A stretch of DNA of 64,000 bases from Candidatus Uabimicrobium amorphum (GCF_009002475.1 NZ_AP019860.1:3038001-3102000); one strand, 5' to 3'; positions 1 through 8,507 are shown, numbered from the stretch's first letter. Numbers and translations are program-made. Notes: generated from the sequence alone by a model not told the origin.

Positions 1-80
1 AAGGAACCGTGGTGTTAGATAAGAAGTAGATATTTTCTTAGCTTCCATTAAAGCGAATGGAAGTAAGTTAGACGTGTTAC

Positions 81-140
81 GCCTCTCCCGTGGGAGAGGC
101 ATGAGGCTTGCTGCTTTCAGCAAAGCTGAAATCTGCAAGA
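81..140. repeat. Two adjacent hairpin-forming inverted repeats
   Basis: GCCTCTCCC and GGGAGAGGC form a perfect stem at 81-100. TTTCAGC-AAA-GCTGAAA follows at 115-131 and can extend outward through an imperfect CTTGC/GCAAG pairing. The block lies downstream of serA on the minus strand, so it may serve as its transcription end. It also resembles dispersed palindromic intergenic repeats. No gene is visible in bases 1-179. Confidence 0.45.
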
Positions 141-179
141 CGATGGTGAGGGCACCAATACGAAAACGATACTCTTTTC

Positions 180-1403
180 TTAATATAAAACACGCAATTT
201 TATAGTATCTTGCAACTCTTTGAGTTCATTAATAACTTCAACATCGTAATTTTTATTTACGTCCGTGATCAAATAACCAATTTGTTCATTTGTTTTTAGA
301 TATTGTCCCACAATATTCAAATCGTATTTGGCAAATATGGTGTTTATCTTTGCCATAACTCCTGGTACGTTGTGATGAATATGCAACATGCGATGCGAAT
401 CTTTCTGCTGTGTCAGACTTATTTGCGGTAGGTTAACACTTAGTGACGAGTTACCGGTGTTGACATATTGTATGATGTGCTTTGGAACAAAGTCAGCAAT
501 ATTTCGTTGTGCTTCTTCTGTACTCCCACCAACATGTGGTGTTAAAATGACATTCGCCATATTTTGCAAACACGTGGTGTAATCTGCCTGTTTTTGTTTG
601 GGCTCTTTTGGATAAACATCAATGGATGCCCCAGCAATTTTCCCGCTTTCCATATTTTGCTTTAGAGCTTCGAGATCAACAACAGAACCACGGCTTAAGT
701 TGAGCAAATATGATCGACCTTTCATTGCATCAAATTCTTTTGTTGAAAACATATTGGCATTTTCCTCGCGTCCGTCAACGTGGATGGAAACAACATCAGA
801 TACCTGAAGTAATTGCGCCAGCGACGTACAACTTTGAGCATTTCCCATCGCCAACTTTTCGTTTACATCGTAGTAATAAACTTGCATCCCCAATGACTCG
901 GCCACTACGGATAGCTGCTGGCCAATATTACCATAACCAATAATCCCCAAAGTTTTTCCGCGAATTTCAAAACTATTCTTTGCGGATTTATTCCATTTTC
1001 CTTCATGTAACTGTCTACTCATATCGAAAGTTCTGCGCATTAGCATTATCATTTCACCAATGGCAAGTTCCACGACGCTACGCGTATTGCTATATGGCGC
1101 ATTGAATACCGCAATACCTTTTTGAGCGGTTGCTTTCAGGTCAATTTGATTGGTTCCAATGCAAAATGCCCCAATCGCTAACAAGCGCTGTGCATTCTCT
1201 AAAACTTTTTTGGTAATTTTTGTACGCGAACGTATACCTAAAATGAATACATCTTTAATTTTCTCCGCAAGTTCATTTTCTTCTAAGCTACCAGAAATCA
1301 ATTCCACTGGATAACCTTCGGCTCTAAGTTTTTCGGCAGCATCTGGGTGAATGCCTTCAAGAAGTAATACTTTGATCTTGTTTTTCGGAAAAGAAAATTT
1401 CAT
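180..1403 (-). CDS. serA: D-3-phosphoglycerate dehydrogenase
   Basis: Catalyses the NAD-dependent oxidation of 3-phosphoglycerate, the first committed step of serine biosynthesis in the cytoplasm. The 407-aa length matches the E. coli-type enzyme of about 410 aa. The N-terminal substrate-binding half carries the LGIRSRTKI segment. The Rossmann motif GIIGYGNIGQ sits near residues 153-162, and the catalytic region has LNLSRGSVVD and the LTPHVGGSTEEAQ segment with its His. A C-terminal ACT-like regulatory domain (about residues 335-407, with HHNVPGVMAKI) suggests serine feedback. It lies 48 bp downstream of the TPR protein on the same strand, separated by a hairpin, so read-through is possible. 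Identification is secure. Confidence 0.95.
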   Translation of the reverse strand: MKFSFPKNKIKVLLLEGIHPDAAEKLRAEGYPVELISGSLEENELAEKIKDVFILGIRSRTKITKKVLENAQRLLAIGAFCIGTNQIDLKATAQKGIAVFNAPYSNTRSVVELAIGEMIMLMRRTFDMSRQLHEGKWNKSAKNSFEIRGKTLGIIGYGNIGQQLSVVAESLGMQVYYYDVNEKLAMGNAQSCTSLAQLLQVSDVVSIHVDGREENANMFSTKEFDAMKGRSYLLNLSRGSVVDLEALKQNMESGKIAGASIDVYPKEPKQKQADYTTCLQNMANVILTPHVGGSTEEAQRNIADFVPKHIIQYVNTGNSSLSVNLPQISLTQQKDSHRMLHIHHNVPGVMAKINTIFAKYDLNIVGQYLKTNEQIGYLITDVNKNYDVEVINELKELQDTIKLRVLY

Positions 1404-1419
1404 CTAAAATTCCTTATGG

Positions 1420-1444
1420 GGAAGCCTCACTACGTAAGGCTTCC
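1420..1444 (-). terminator. Hairpin between the TPR protein gene and serA
   Basis: GGAAGCCT and AGGCTTCC form an 8-bp stem with a 9-base loop in the 47-bp gap. No clear U-tract follows on the minus strand, so this may be a weak terminator or an RNA-processing hairpin. Confidence 0.45.
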
Positions 1445-1450
1445 TAATTT

Positions 1451-2761
1451 TTACTTGTACTGATACTTTTTTATCAATCTTCGAAAACGACGTAAATGAC
1501 GTATATTATTTAGATCTGGATCTTGGCGAACATGAGCAAAATCACGGTACCCCAACTCGAAAGCTCGCGCAAGATAATCCAAAGCAAGGTCCTCATTATA
1601 AGTAATCGCCTCTACACATGCTAGGTTGTAATGACCAATAATACTATTTGGTTCCGTTTGTATTATTTTTTGCAGTATTTTACGCGCAATGTTGTACTTA
1701 CCTTTTTTCATCAAATTAATCGCCTTTTGCATCAGCGCACCTGTCGATGGTGAATTGTGCGGTGGAATCGCTGGACGACGAACCGAAAACGTAATGCTTT
1801 TACTGCGTAAAATTCCATAATTTCGCGTTTGGACGATACCCACAATGCTATGTTGCCCTGGAGCCAAAGGATATTCCTGTATTGGATGGTACTGGTGAAA
1901 AAGCTGTACTTTACCATAAGCAGGTACAAGTTCTCGTCCAAGAACTTGTGTAAACACTCTTCCTTTTGACCACGTATAGCGATTATCCATCATGTAGTCT
2001 CCACGTAGACCACGTGAAAATTTTAACCACACCGCCCGAGAAGAGTTGTTAAATACCCATATTTTTACATTGGGCGACTCGTTGATTTCATATTGAGGCT
2101 TATCCAATTCCACCACAACTTTTAATTTTGTTGCTGGCGTAGGTGTGTAATAGTTGTAAGGGCCATACCAATATGATCTTTGTGTACGAATCTCCACCAA
2201 CTCTACCCAGTATCTGTTACCGCGATTACAATAGTATGAAAACGCATTGTAACCGGGGAAAATTGGCCCATGAGAATATTTCGTGACAATATTTCCGTAA
2301 TCAGTGGTACGATACTGCACGGAAAATTGAAGTTGACGTGGATGGAGCGAAGGAACTTGCTGCGCGTGATTATTGCGAAATTGCGTTTTGAAAAATGAAC
2401 GATCATTGTTGCCATAGCTGTATTGATAGTACCCATACCACAAATCGACATTTAAAATAGAACCTTGCAAACGATACCAGTATCGTTTATACGGTGCGCA
2501 AACATAAACACGAACTTTTATATCGGCTGTTTCTTGTAAAGTGATCTCAGAAACTGCTGCTCCTAAGTGTGTCCACGTTTGTATTTTTTCCAGACCTTGT
2601 GGGTGTGAAGAGTGGCGCATTTGGGCCTTACTCGATAAATCGCGTTCTTTGAGAAGATTTTCGCGTTCTTTGAGAAGACTTTCGATTTGATCCTTTACAT
2701 TATTGTCGGCAAACAATGCGATACAACTAAATAAAACAAAAAGAGTAATTTTTTTGAACAT
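1451..2761 (-). CDS. Secreted protein with beta-sandwich-like region and C-terminal TPRs
   Basis: Not a protein I can name. The 436-aa product begins with a typical signal peptide (FKKITLFVLFSCIALFA), so it should be exported. A short charged helix with the duplicated phrase LLKERENLLKERD follows. The middle (about 60-230) is rich in Tyr, Trp and Arg. Residues about 215-335 resemble an Ig-like or BsuPI-type beta domain (KLKVVVELDKPQYEINESPNVKI and a LAPGQHSIVGIV strand; weak similarity by eye). The last 90 residues hold two TPR-like helix pairs (MKKGKYNIARKILQKII, YNLACVEAITYNEDLALDYLARAFELG). It could act as an envelope scaffold. It is transcribed towards serA and divergently from the acidic-repeat protein. 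Confidence 0.75.
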   Translation of the reverse strand: MFKKITLFVLFSCIALFADNNVKDQIESLLKERENLLKERDLSSKAQMRHSSHPQGLEKIQTWTHLGAAVSEITLQETADIKVRVYVCAPYKRYWYRLQGSILNVDLWYGYYQYSYGNNDRSFFKTQFRNNHAQQVPSLHPRQLQFSVQYRTTDYGNIVTKYSHGPIFPGYNAFSYYCNRGNRYWVELVEIRTQRSYWYGPYNYYTPTPATKLKVVVELDKPQYEINESPNVKIWVFNNSSRAVWLKFSRGLRGDYMMDNRYTWSKGRVFTQVLGRELVPAYGKVQLFHQYHPIQEYPLAPGQHSIVGIVQTRNYGILRSKSITFSVRRPAIPPHNSPSTGALMQKAINLMKKGKYNIARKILQKIIQTEPNSIIGHYNLACVEAITYNEDLALDYLARAFELGYRDFAHVRQDPDLNNIRHLRRFRRLIKKYQYK

Positions 2762-2980
2762 GCTTAGAGTCCTTAATCGTTATTGCCAGAATACAACTAG
2801 GCTTGGTGTCGCACACCAAATACATTTGAAACTTTGCAGATAATTATGATTTTTTTTTTGCAGCGAACCAAGCATATTTTTATTTTTTCGTTGGAAGTTT
2901 TTAAGCGCACTACTATAATTTTTATAGTACCTCAAATATTTATAACATGCCTTAAGACCCTAAAATCTCAGGAGATTATT

Positions 2981-4402
2981 TTGAACACAGCAGATATTTT
3001 TTTTCAAGCATACAGTAACTTTATGTTAGATATTTTAATTATCCTAATGTGGGGATGGGGAATTCTCTACTCACTAGCAAAGGTTACAAAGTATAAAAAA
3101 ATGCTACTTGGGGCTTTCGGTTGTTTGGGAATGTTTCTTTATCACATTTACGAAGGGATTTCTCAAATTCCAGATACGCTTCTTGTTGTTATGCCCAATT
3201 TCCAAGATATCGTAAAAGTAAAAAGTGACATTGTCACTACTTGGCAAAATACAGGAATAGCCGATTACAATTTATCATTAGTACTTCTATTTCAAATTTG
3301 TATCGTTGCTGCTATTGCAGGGCGATTTAAAGCAGAAAGCGAAGTTGCTAATAGACAAACGGAAGAAACAGATGACATAGATTCTGCTGTAGATAATGAT
3401 TTAGACCACTCAACTCACTATTCTTCTGAGTCTGAACAACATAGTCGCGATTTACAAAGCTCTGATGAATACACTTCAGAAGAGTACGACTCTGGTGAAG
3501 TCTCTGAGGAATACGCTTCCGAGGAGTATGCATCTGGAGATGTTTCGGAAGAATATGCCTCCGCGAATGACTCGGAAGAATATGCTTCCGCGAATGACTC
3601 GGAAGAATACGCTTCTGCAAGTGACCCTGACTCGGAAGAATATATTCCTGTAAGTGACTCTGAAGAGTACGCTTCGGGGGACTATGTTTCCGCGGAGTAC
3701 GCTGCGGAAGAAGCATCATCAGCAGAAACAGCTTCAGCAGACTACGCACAAGACAAACAATACATAGAAGCATACTCGGAAAGCGAAGTAGGACAAGACA
3801 CAGCAGAAAACTATGTGGCTATTGCATATACCCAATCGCAAAGCTCGGTTGCGGCAGAAGAAGCAGATGAAAGTTTTTTTGATGAAGAAGAAGATCCATT
3901 GGCCGATGATAGCGAAGAGATTCCGCCAACACATATAACATCCTCTTCTCCTATTGAAGGATATGACGATGACGTTGCTCGGGCACAAACAGTCTCTAGC
4001 GAAGCGGAAGTCATCATACCCACAAAGCCTAAAAGACAACGTGATTTCACCATGTCCTCTTCCATAGAAGAACTAACTGGTAGCTCGATGAATATTCCTT
4101 CGGGTCCAGACTTAGATGACGATGTAGAACCAACCATCGCATGTGATATGGAAGATTTAGTTAAGGAAGCGGAAGCATCCGGAGAAATCGCAATTCCCCA
4201 GCAACCAGACTTCGACGATGTGGAAGCTACAGTTGCCTGCGATATGAAAGAAATTGTTCAAGACCCTAGTTTTGAAGATGAAACATTTGCGAGCTTGGGT
4301 GATGATGCAGAAGAAGAAAAAGAAGAAACAAAAGAAGCGGGCGAAGATAATCGTTCTTTGTTGAGGAACCTACTACCTCCTGGTAGCAACAAACGAAACT
4401 AA
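2981..4402 (+). CDS. Membrane protein with long acidic SEEYAS-repeat region
   Basis: Function unknown. An upstream ATG at 2834 is possible, but a Shine-Dalgarno core (caggaga, 2969-2975) stands just before an in-frame TTG at 2981, giving 473 aa. The N-terminal 115 residues contain about three hydrophobic segments (LDILIILMWGWGILY, LLGAFGCLGMFLY, LSLVLLFQICIVAAIAG). The rest is predicted disordered and strongly acidic, with tandem units such as SEEYASAND and SEEYASGD (about residues 160-250). Near the C-terminus a short motif occurs twice: DDDVEPTIACDMEDLV and DDVEATVACDMKEIV. Such tails often act as kinase substrates or docking regions, but that is inference. A strong terminator follows. Confidence 0.75.
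   Translation: MNTADIFFQAYSNFMLDILIILMWGWGILYSLAKVTKYKKMLLGAFGCLGMFLYHIYEGISQIPDTLLVVMPNFQDIVKVKSDIVTTWQNTGIADYNLSLVLLFQICIVAAIAGRFKAESEVANRQTEETDDIDSAVDNDLDHSTHYSSESEQHSRDLQSSDEYTSEEYDSGEVSEEYASEEYASGDVSEEYASANDSEEYASANDSEEYASASDPDSEEYIPVSDSEEYASGDYVSAEYAAEEASSAETASADYAQDKQYIEAYSESEVGQDTAENYVAIAYTQSQSSVAAEEADESFFDEEEDPLADDSEEIPPTHITSSSPIEGYDDDVARAQTVSSEAEVIIPTKPKRQRDFTMSSSIEELTGSSMNIPSGPDLDDDVEPTIACDMEDLVKEAEASGEIAIPQQPDFDDVEATVACDMKEIVQDPSFEDETFASLGDDAEEEKEETKEAGEDNRSLLRNLLPPGSNKRN
3465..3720 (+). repeat. Coding tandem repeats (SEEYAS units)
   Basis: Imperfect direct repeats of about 27-30 bp encode S-E-E-Y-A-S with variable linkers. The copy from about 3560 to 3618 is duplicated almost exactly (gcctccgcgaatgactcgga, then gcttccgcgaatgactcgga). 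This is the likely cause of length variation in the host protein. Confidence 0.8.
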
Positions 4403-4407
4403 CAAAT

Positions 4408-4432
4408 AAAAACGCCCGTAATGGGCGTTTTT
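4408..4432 (+). terminator. Rho-independent terminator
   Basis: AAAAACGCCC-GTAAT-GGGCGTTTTT is a GC-rich stem flanked by A and T runs, 6 bp after the stop of the acidic-repeat membrane protein. Confidence 0.9.
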
Positions 4433-4472
4433 TATGTTCCAAAAAAATGCTCGTTCCTAGAAAGAAACAAAC

Positions 4473-5387
4473 ATGTCTCAAAGAGAGCTAACTATATTGG
4501 GAACATCTGGACAAGTTCCCACACGCTATCGAAACCACAACGGTTACCTTTTGAAATGGGATAAACAGGGTTTTTTGTTTGACCCAGGAGAAGGTATACA
4601 AAGGCAGATGATATACTCCAATGTATCGACATCCATGATTACCAAAATTTTCATTACACATTTTCATGGAGACCACTGTCTGGGACTAGCAGGTTTATCG
4701 CAAAGAATTTCTCTGGATAAAGTTGCACACCCTATTGAAATTTACTACCCGGCTTCTGGACAAGAATTTTATGAACGTTTGCGAAAGTCAACAATATTTC
4801 ACGATGTTGCACATATTATTGATTGTCCCATTTCACAAGAAGGGGTAATCTTTGAAGACGAAGAATTTGTGATTACCGCAAAGTTTCTCAGCCACAGTGT
4901 AGAAACTTTTGGATATCGCATTCAGGAAAAAGACAGACGAACAATGCTTGTGGATAAGTTAGCACAATTCAATATACAAGGGCCTAAAGTTGGAGAATTG
5001 CAGCGCAAGGGTTATTTAGATATTGATGGCGAACGTATATTGGTGGAAAATGTAAGTATTCCTAGAAAAGGCCAAAGCATGGCTTTTGTTATGGACACAA
5101 GAGTTTGTAATGCCGCAGAAGAATTAGCACAAGACGTAGACCTACTCATATGCGAAGCAACATACCTCAGTCAGCATGCCACAGAAGCAAAAGAGCGTGG
5201 TCACCTTACCGCCAAGGAAGCGGCAACAATAGCAAAAAACGCTGGTGTTCGTAAAGTAGTTTTAAGTCACTTTTCGCAACGTTATCCACATACAGATTTA
5301 ATTTTACAAGAAGCAAAATCTATTTTTGACAACGTTCATGTCGCCAAAGACTGCGAAAAAATTGCCATGCCTAAGCGCAAAAAATAA
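4473..5387 (+). CDS. rnz: Ribonuclease Z
   Basis: Metallo-beta-lactamase-fold endonuclease that trims tRNA 3' ends. The 304-aa length fits the short bacterial form (about 300-310 aa). The zinc-binding signature HFHGDHCLG lies at about residues 63-71. GTSGQVPTRYRN near the N-terminus, FLSHSVETFGYR (the H of motif III), AFVMDTR (Asp ligand), ERGHLTAKEAA and VLSHFSQRY complete the usual order of motifs. The ATG at 4473 is preceded by an A-rich tagaaagaaac. It is isolated, between a terminator upstream and convergent minus-strand genes downstream. Confidence 0.95.
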   Translation: MSQRELTILGTSGQVPTRYRNHNGYLLKWDKQGFLFDPGEGIQRQMIYSNVSTSMITKIFITHFHGDHCLGLAGLSQRISLDKVAHPIEIYYPASGQEFYERLRKSTIFHDVAHIIDCPISQEGVIFEDEEFVITAKFLSHSVETFGYRIQEKDRRTMLVDKLAQFNIQGPKVGELQRKGYLDIDGERILVENVSIPRKGQSMAFVMDTRVCNAAEELAQDVDLLICEATYLSQHATEAKERGHLTAKEAATIAKNAGVRKVVLSHFSQRYPHTDLILQEAKSIFDNVHVAKDCEKIAMPKRKK

Positions 5388-5388
5388 A

Positions 5389-5412
5389 CGTGGGCGTTAT
5401 AACACGCCCACG
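5389..5412. terminator. Hairpin between convergent genes
   Basis: CGTGGGCGT-TATAAC-ACGCCCACG is a perfect 9-bp stem placed 1 bp after the rnz stop and just past the end of the convergent 59-aa ORF. It may end transcription from both sides, although U-tracts are weak. Confidence 0.65.
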
Positions 5413-5417
5413 CCTAT

Positions 5418-5597
5418 TTACCAATCTTTATCACCCACAAATTTAGTATTCGACAAAATGCACACCAGCACAACTAAAGGTGCAAAAGTAACCGCAATGA
5501 GTGCAATAGCTATTTCACGCCAACTATTGGGTTTCAAAAAACAAATGCGGAACATCGCCCGCAATTGTAAAAAGGTCTCTCGAACATCAATCTTCAC
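5418..5597 (-). CDS. Small single-span membrane protein (59 aa)
   Basis: A GTG start at 5597 overlaps the TGA stop of the upstream zinc-ribbon gene as GTGA, the usual sign of translational coupling. The product has a basic N-terminal stretch (KIDVRETFLQLRAMFR), a hydrophobic segment of about 24 residues (IAIALIAVTFAPLVVLVCIL) and a charged end (VGDKDW). No family is recognised. The coupling and a clean membrane-protein profile argue that it is real. It closes the minus-strand group that starts at 7995, so it may work with the zinc-ribbon membrane protein next to it. Confidence 0.6.
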   Translation of the reverse strand: MKIDVRETFLQLRAMFRICFLKPNSWREIAIALIAVTFAPLVVLVCILSNTKFVGDKDW

Positions 5598-5923
5598 TTT
5601 ACATCACCTTGTTTTACATACTCTGGTTGTATTAAATACACACTTTTGTGCGGCAGTTCCTCTAAAGGAACATAGTTAGGTATGACGTCGGGATACGGAG
5701 GATTTGTCCACAAAGAACGAAAGATCATACCTGAAACGAATACCACAATACCTATAACAAGGCACCAACGCGCAAAAGCTTCGGTTTCCTCTTCCTTTTG
5801 CTTTTTGTTGTCTGTTGCCATTTTTTTGGTTATTTCTTCATAGGTAACATCCATCTTAAATCCACAGTGGATACAATATGACTCGGTATCTGGCGTATCC
5901 TGATGGCATTTTATACACTTCAT
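5594..5923 (-). CDS. Zinc-ribbon membrane protein
   Basis: A 109-aa protein. The N-terminus has two CxxC pairs (CIKC and CIHC, residues 3-6 and 17-20) forming a zinc ribbon of the zinc-ribbon_2 or DZR type. A Lys/Glu-rich linker follows (about 35-48), then one transmembrane helix (WCLVIGIVVFVSGMIF) and a short Pro-rich tail. Such ribbons in bacteria often sit on membrane proteins of unknown role. It lies 12 bp downstream of the TPR membrane protein and overlaps the 59-aa ORF downstream, so the set is probably co-transcribed. No specific function can be given. Confidence 0.75.
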   Translation of the reverse strand: MKCIKCHQDTPDTESYCIHCGFKMDVTYEEITKKMATDNKKQKEEETEAFARWCLVIGIVVFVSGMIFRSLWTNPPYPDVIPNYVPLEELPHKSVYLIQPEYVKQGDVK

Positions 5924-5935
5924 AGCAAAATCCCT

Positions 5936-7420
5936 TTACTTAATAATGTATTTACGTAATTTCGGAATATACTTTTTCAAGCGTTCATCGCGTTTACATA
6001 AGTAGTATAGATTATTCAACAAAATACGTTTGCTCGATAACCTACGTCCATTGCGAATGTAATCTTTCTCTTTTAAGGAAGAAATTAGTTTTGTTGTTGT
6101 TGCCACGTGAACCACAGCACGACTGTACCTTGCGAGAGCTGACAAATAGTAAAAATTGGCCAACGCAATGGTATCAAGTTCCGTAAATTCTTCCTCTCTC
6201 TTCTTTTTGCCAAGTATCCGGCCCGCAATTTTACTATACCCATCCAAAAAGCCACCAACTTCTTGCTTGGAGATTTTTTGTTTAATCAACATCTTGCAGT
6301 TCATCGACTGAGCATAGAGTTCGTTGCTTGAACTCGGGGGAATTTTATACTGCTTGGCCAAACGAAACTTCGCTTTGGAGTACGACTTTGAGTATATGTG
6401 AGAAACTCCCGTACCATGCTGTGCATATGCCCGAGATTTATCCAATTGCAAATCTTGTTGCGCTTTTCGCGAACGCGAAAATTCAATATACAAATGTTTG
6501 GCGAAAATTTTCACCTCATGTTCATAATTCGCCGCAAGTTGCATAACATTGTTGCGTTGTTTCTCTGTAAGCCATGGATAACTCAGTAGTTCGTCAAAAA
6601 TATATCCAATATTCAAAACGATGTTTGGGTAAGTTCTATTGCGATATAGAAATGCTGTTCGGTAATATGTTAAAGAGCTCAAGAGTTTTTTGTATATATC
6701 TGTCGCTGCCGAAGATCCCTCTTTGGGAAATGGAGTTTGCTTCAATACATATTGTGCTTGCCAGTAATTTACCTCTCCCAAACCTGCATAAAGAGATAAA
6801 CTAGACATTTTTGATGGCGCAGATTCCGACAAAAGTCTTTGCGCTTTTTGAAATTTTTCTAACGCTAGCTTCATATATGAAAGTGCTTTATCAGCGTCAT
6901 TGTTGCGCTTAAAAAATTTTGACTGTAGTAAAAATAAGTGCCCGTGAAGAATATAAAAATCTGTTGTTTCAGGGTTATCGGATGACAGGACTTTAATTTT
7001 GCTTTCTAAGGAACGATACAACTGAGCGTTGTTTTTCGCCCCTGATCCGCTGTGCATATACAATTGGCACACAATGTTCCCGATTTGTCCAGCAAACGCA
7101 TCTTCTCCAAAAGCGAATTCTTCAATTTGCGTATACATTTTTTGAGCATCTTTGTATTTCTTTTTGAAAAGCTGCATTTTTGCCGACAGTGCGATAGGTC
7201 CTACTTCTCCGTCTTGAATTTTCAACGCTCTTGAGAATTTATACTGTGCTTGCCCGTAGTTACCGGAATGAAAAAATACTAGTCCTTTAGAAATATTTTG
7301 ATCGTACTGCATTTCACTGTAACTGTTAATTAGTTGCTTAATTCCAACGAGAAAAAGTACAGCTCCTAGCAGCAATATTCCTATAGATTTCGGCGTAAAT
7401 TTATAGTTACCTATTTCCAT
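5936..7420 (-). CDS. Membrane-anchored TPR protein
   Basis: A 494-aa protein of unknown function. An N-terminal transmembrane segment (SIGILLLGAVLFLVGIKQLI, about residues 13-32) is followed by TPR-like helices: LVFFHSGNYGQAQYKFSRAL, LFKKKYKDAQKMYTQI and MKLALEKFQKAQRLL. The remainder (about 190-494) is helical and basic, without a motif I recognise. It sits 20 bp downstream of the signal-peptidase-like gene and 12 bp upstream of the zinc-ribbon gene. This suggests one envelope-associated group in which it supplies the scaffold (inference). Confidence 0.75.
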   Translation of the reverse strand: MEIGNYKFTPKSIGILLLGAVLFLVGIKQLINSYSEMQYDQNISKGLVFFHSGNYGQAQYKFSRALKIQDGEVGPIALSAKMQLFKKKYKDAQKMYTQIEEFAFGEDAFAGQIGNIVCQLYMHSGSGAKNNAQLYRSLESKIKVLSSDNPETTDFYILHGHLFLLQSKFFKRNNDADKALSYMKLALEKFQKAQRLLSESAPSKMSSLSLYAGLGEVNYWQAQYVLKQTPFPKEGSSAATDIYKKLLSSLTYYRTAFLYRNRTYPNIVLNIGYIFDELLSYPWLTEKQRNNVMQLAANYEHEVKIFAKHLYIEFSRSRKAQQDLQLDKSRAYAQHGTGVSHIYSKSYSKAKFRLAKQYKIPPSSSNELYAQSMNCKMLIKQKISKQEVGGFLDGYSKIAGRILGKKKREEEFTELDTIALANFYYLSALARYSRAVVHVATTTKLISSLKEKDYIRNGRRLSSKRILLNNLYYLCKRDERLKKYIPKLRKYIIK

Positions 7421-7440
7421 GTGATTGTCCTTTGTAGAAA

Positions 7441-7995
7441 TTAATTTCTTCCTAGAATACCTTTAATGACGTGCATCGATATTGGACCGAAATAACGACT
7501 ATCGCTCAAATAAAGATACTTTCCTATAGAATTTCTCTTGTCGTGCAGTAGGTATACATGATCTCGAGGAATTAACATTTCAGGGAAATTCTCCTCAGGA
7601 TTTATATTTGGTTCTGCGACATGGGATTCATCCACAACGTTACCATTGCGAATAAGTCGACCATTTTTTATGCCAACGGTATCTCCGGGAAGACCAACAA
7701 CCCGAGAAAAGAATAGGTTGTCTTTGTCGCTTTCAACAGTAGCATTGGAAAACATATAGAACACCACATCGCCATACTCAAGTGATTCAAAACCATTCAG
7801 GTGTTTCCCCACCTTTACAGTTTCTGCTATATGGACGGCAAATTCCTCATAAGCAGGAGACATTTGTTCATGTTTTGCTGGAATACCAATCCAGTCGTAG
7901 GAACTCCACACAATAATCGCTACATCAATGATGATAAATAACACCGCAATCTGTGTGTAGAGTATCATTTCTTTTTTTCTTTCGCCTTCTTTCAT
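7441..7995 (-). CDS. Signal peptidase I-like protein lacking the catalytic dyad
   Basis: The 184-aa product has one N-terminal membrane helix (about 12-30) and the S26 box order: a box-B equivalent EQMSPAY (43-49), YGDVVFY (74-80), SRVVGLPGDTVGI (97-109) and a box-E-like segment HDKRNS...SDSRYFGPI. The family normally has Ser in SMxPT and Lys before RVxGLPGD. Here these positions are Gln44 and Ser97. The structural boxes are kept and the Ser/Lys dyad is lost, so it is probably not a protease. It may instead bind precursors or regulate an active paralogue. It is first in the minus-strand group running to 5418. The start could also be Met10. Confidence 0.8.
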   Translation of the reverse strand: MKEGERKKEMILYTQIAVLFIIIDVAIIVWSSYDWIGIPAKHEQMSPAYEEFAVHIAETVKVGKHLNGFESLEYGDVVFYMFSNATVESDKDNLFFSRVVGLPGDTVGIKNGRLIRNGNVVDESHVAEPNINPEENFPEMLIPRDHVYLLHDKRNSIGKYLYLSDSRYFGPISMHVIKGILGRN

Positions 7996-8087
7996 CCGTT
8001 TATAACGAGGCTTCCATTTTTGTGTTTGGGTAAAAGACCGGTGTCAAACATGCATGTGGTCTACCTCGTATCTCCTTTCTGAAAATC

Positions 8088-8106
8088 AATAATGATTATC
8101 AAATAC
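8088..8106. promoter_or_regulatory. Fur-box-like sequence
   Basis: The 19 bases match the 19-bp Fur consensus at 14 positions, including 13 in a row (ATAATGATTATCA). It lies about 93 bp upstream of the signal-peptidase-like gene. In an AT-rich intergenic region this can occur by chance, and no other evidence links that group to iron. Confidence 0.25.
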
Positions 8107-8223
8107 TGGCATCTGTAGTTACTTGCACAAAACCCCAAATCAACTTAAGGTTACTGTGAATGCCGACAAAGGTCTCCCTTCGAAAATTTATTAAATAAGA
8201 TTATTTCTAAAATAATTATTCAT

Positions 8224-8385
8224 TAGGGCGTGTCATCAATTAAAGTTTGTTTAATATTAAAATCATTGTAAATTCTAGCTAGGCGCTCCGAACGCATCAT
8301 AACCAGTTTATTTAAATGAGGAGCAACGACGCTAGTATTTATAAGGGCTAAATAGTGAATGAAGGTTAATTGATGACACGCCCTA
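8224..8385. mobile_element. MITE-like element with perfect 20-bp terminal inverted repeats
   Basis: TAGGGCGTGTCATCAATTAA at 8224-8243 is exactly repeated in inverse orientation at 8366-8385. Taking the outer TA at each end as a target-site duplication leaves a 158-bp element that starts GGGCGTGTC. TA duplication and this end type suit IS5- or IS630/mariner-like transposases (from memory of such ends). The interior has no credible transposase, so this would be a non-autonomous element. Confidence 0.75.
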
Positions 8386-8507
8386 TTGTTACAGCTTCTC
8401 GTTTTATTTTCAAGTATTCGTTGAAAATTTAGCAAACGCCACGTAGAGAATTCATTGCTCTACACTCTTGAAAGATGATATGATATTTACCTTGAAGTAT
8501 TTAAATT

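Noticed and set aside
3348-4137. Antisense ORFs opposite the acidic-repeat protein
   Set aside because: Their His/Pro/Ser-rich repetitive translations come from the repeats on the coding strand.
8223-8435. 70-aa ORF on the minus strand over the MITE
   Set aside because: Its last codons are the terminal repeat itself, it has no ribosome binding site, and composition is that of AT-rich noise. Not a transposase remnant I can support.
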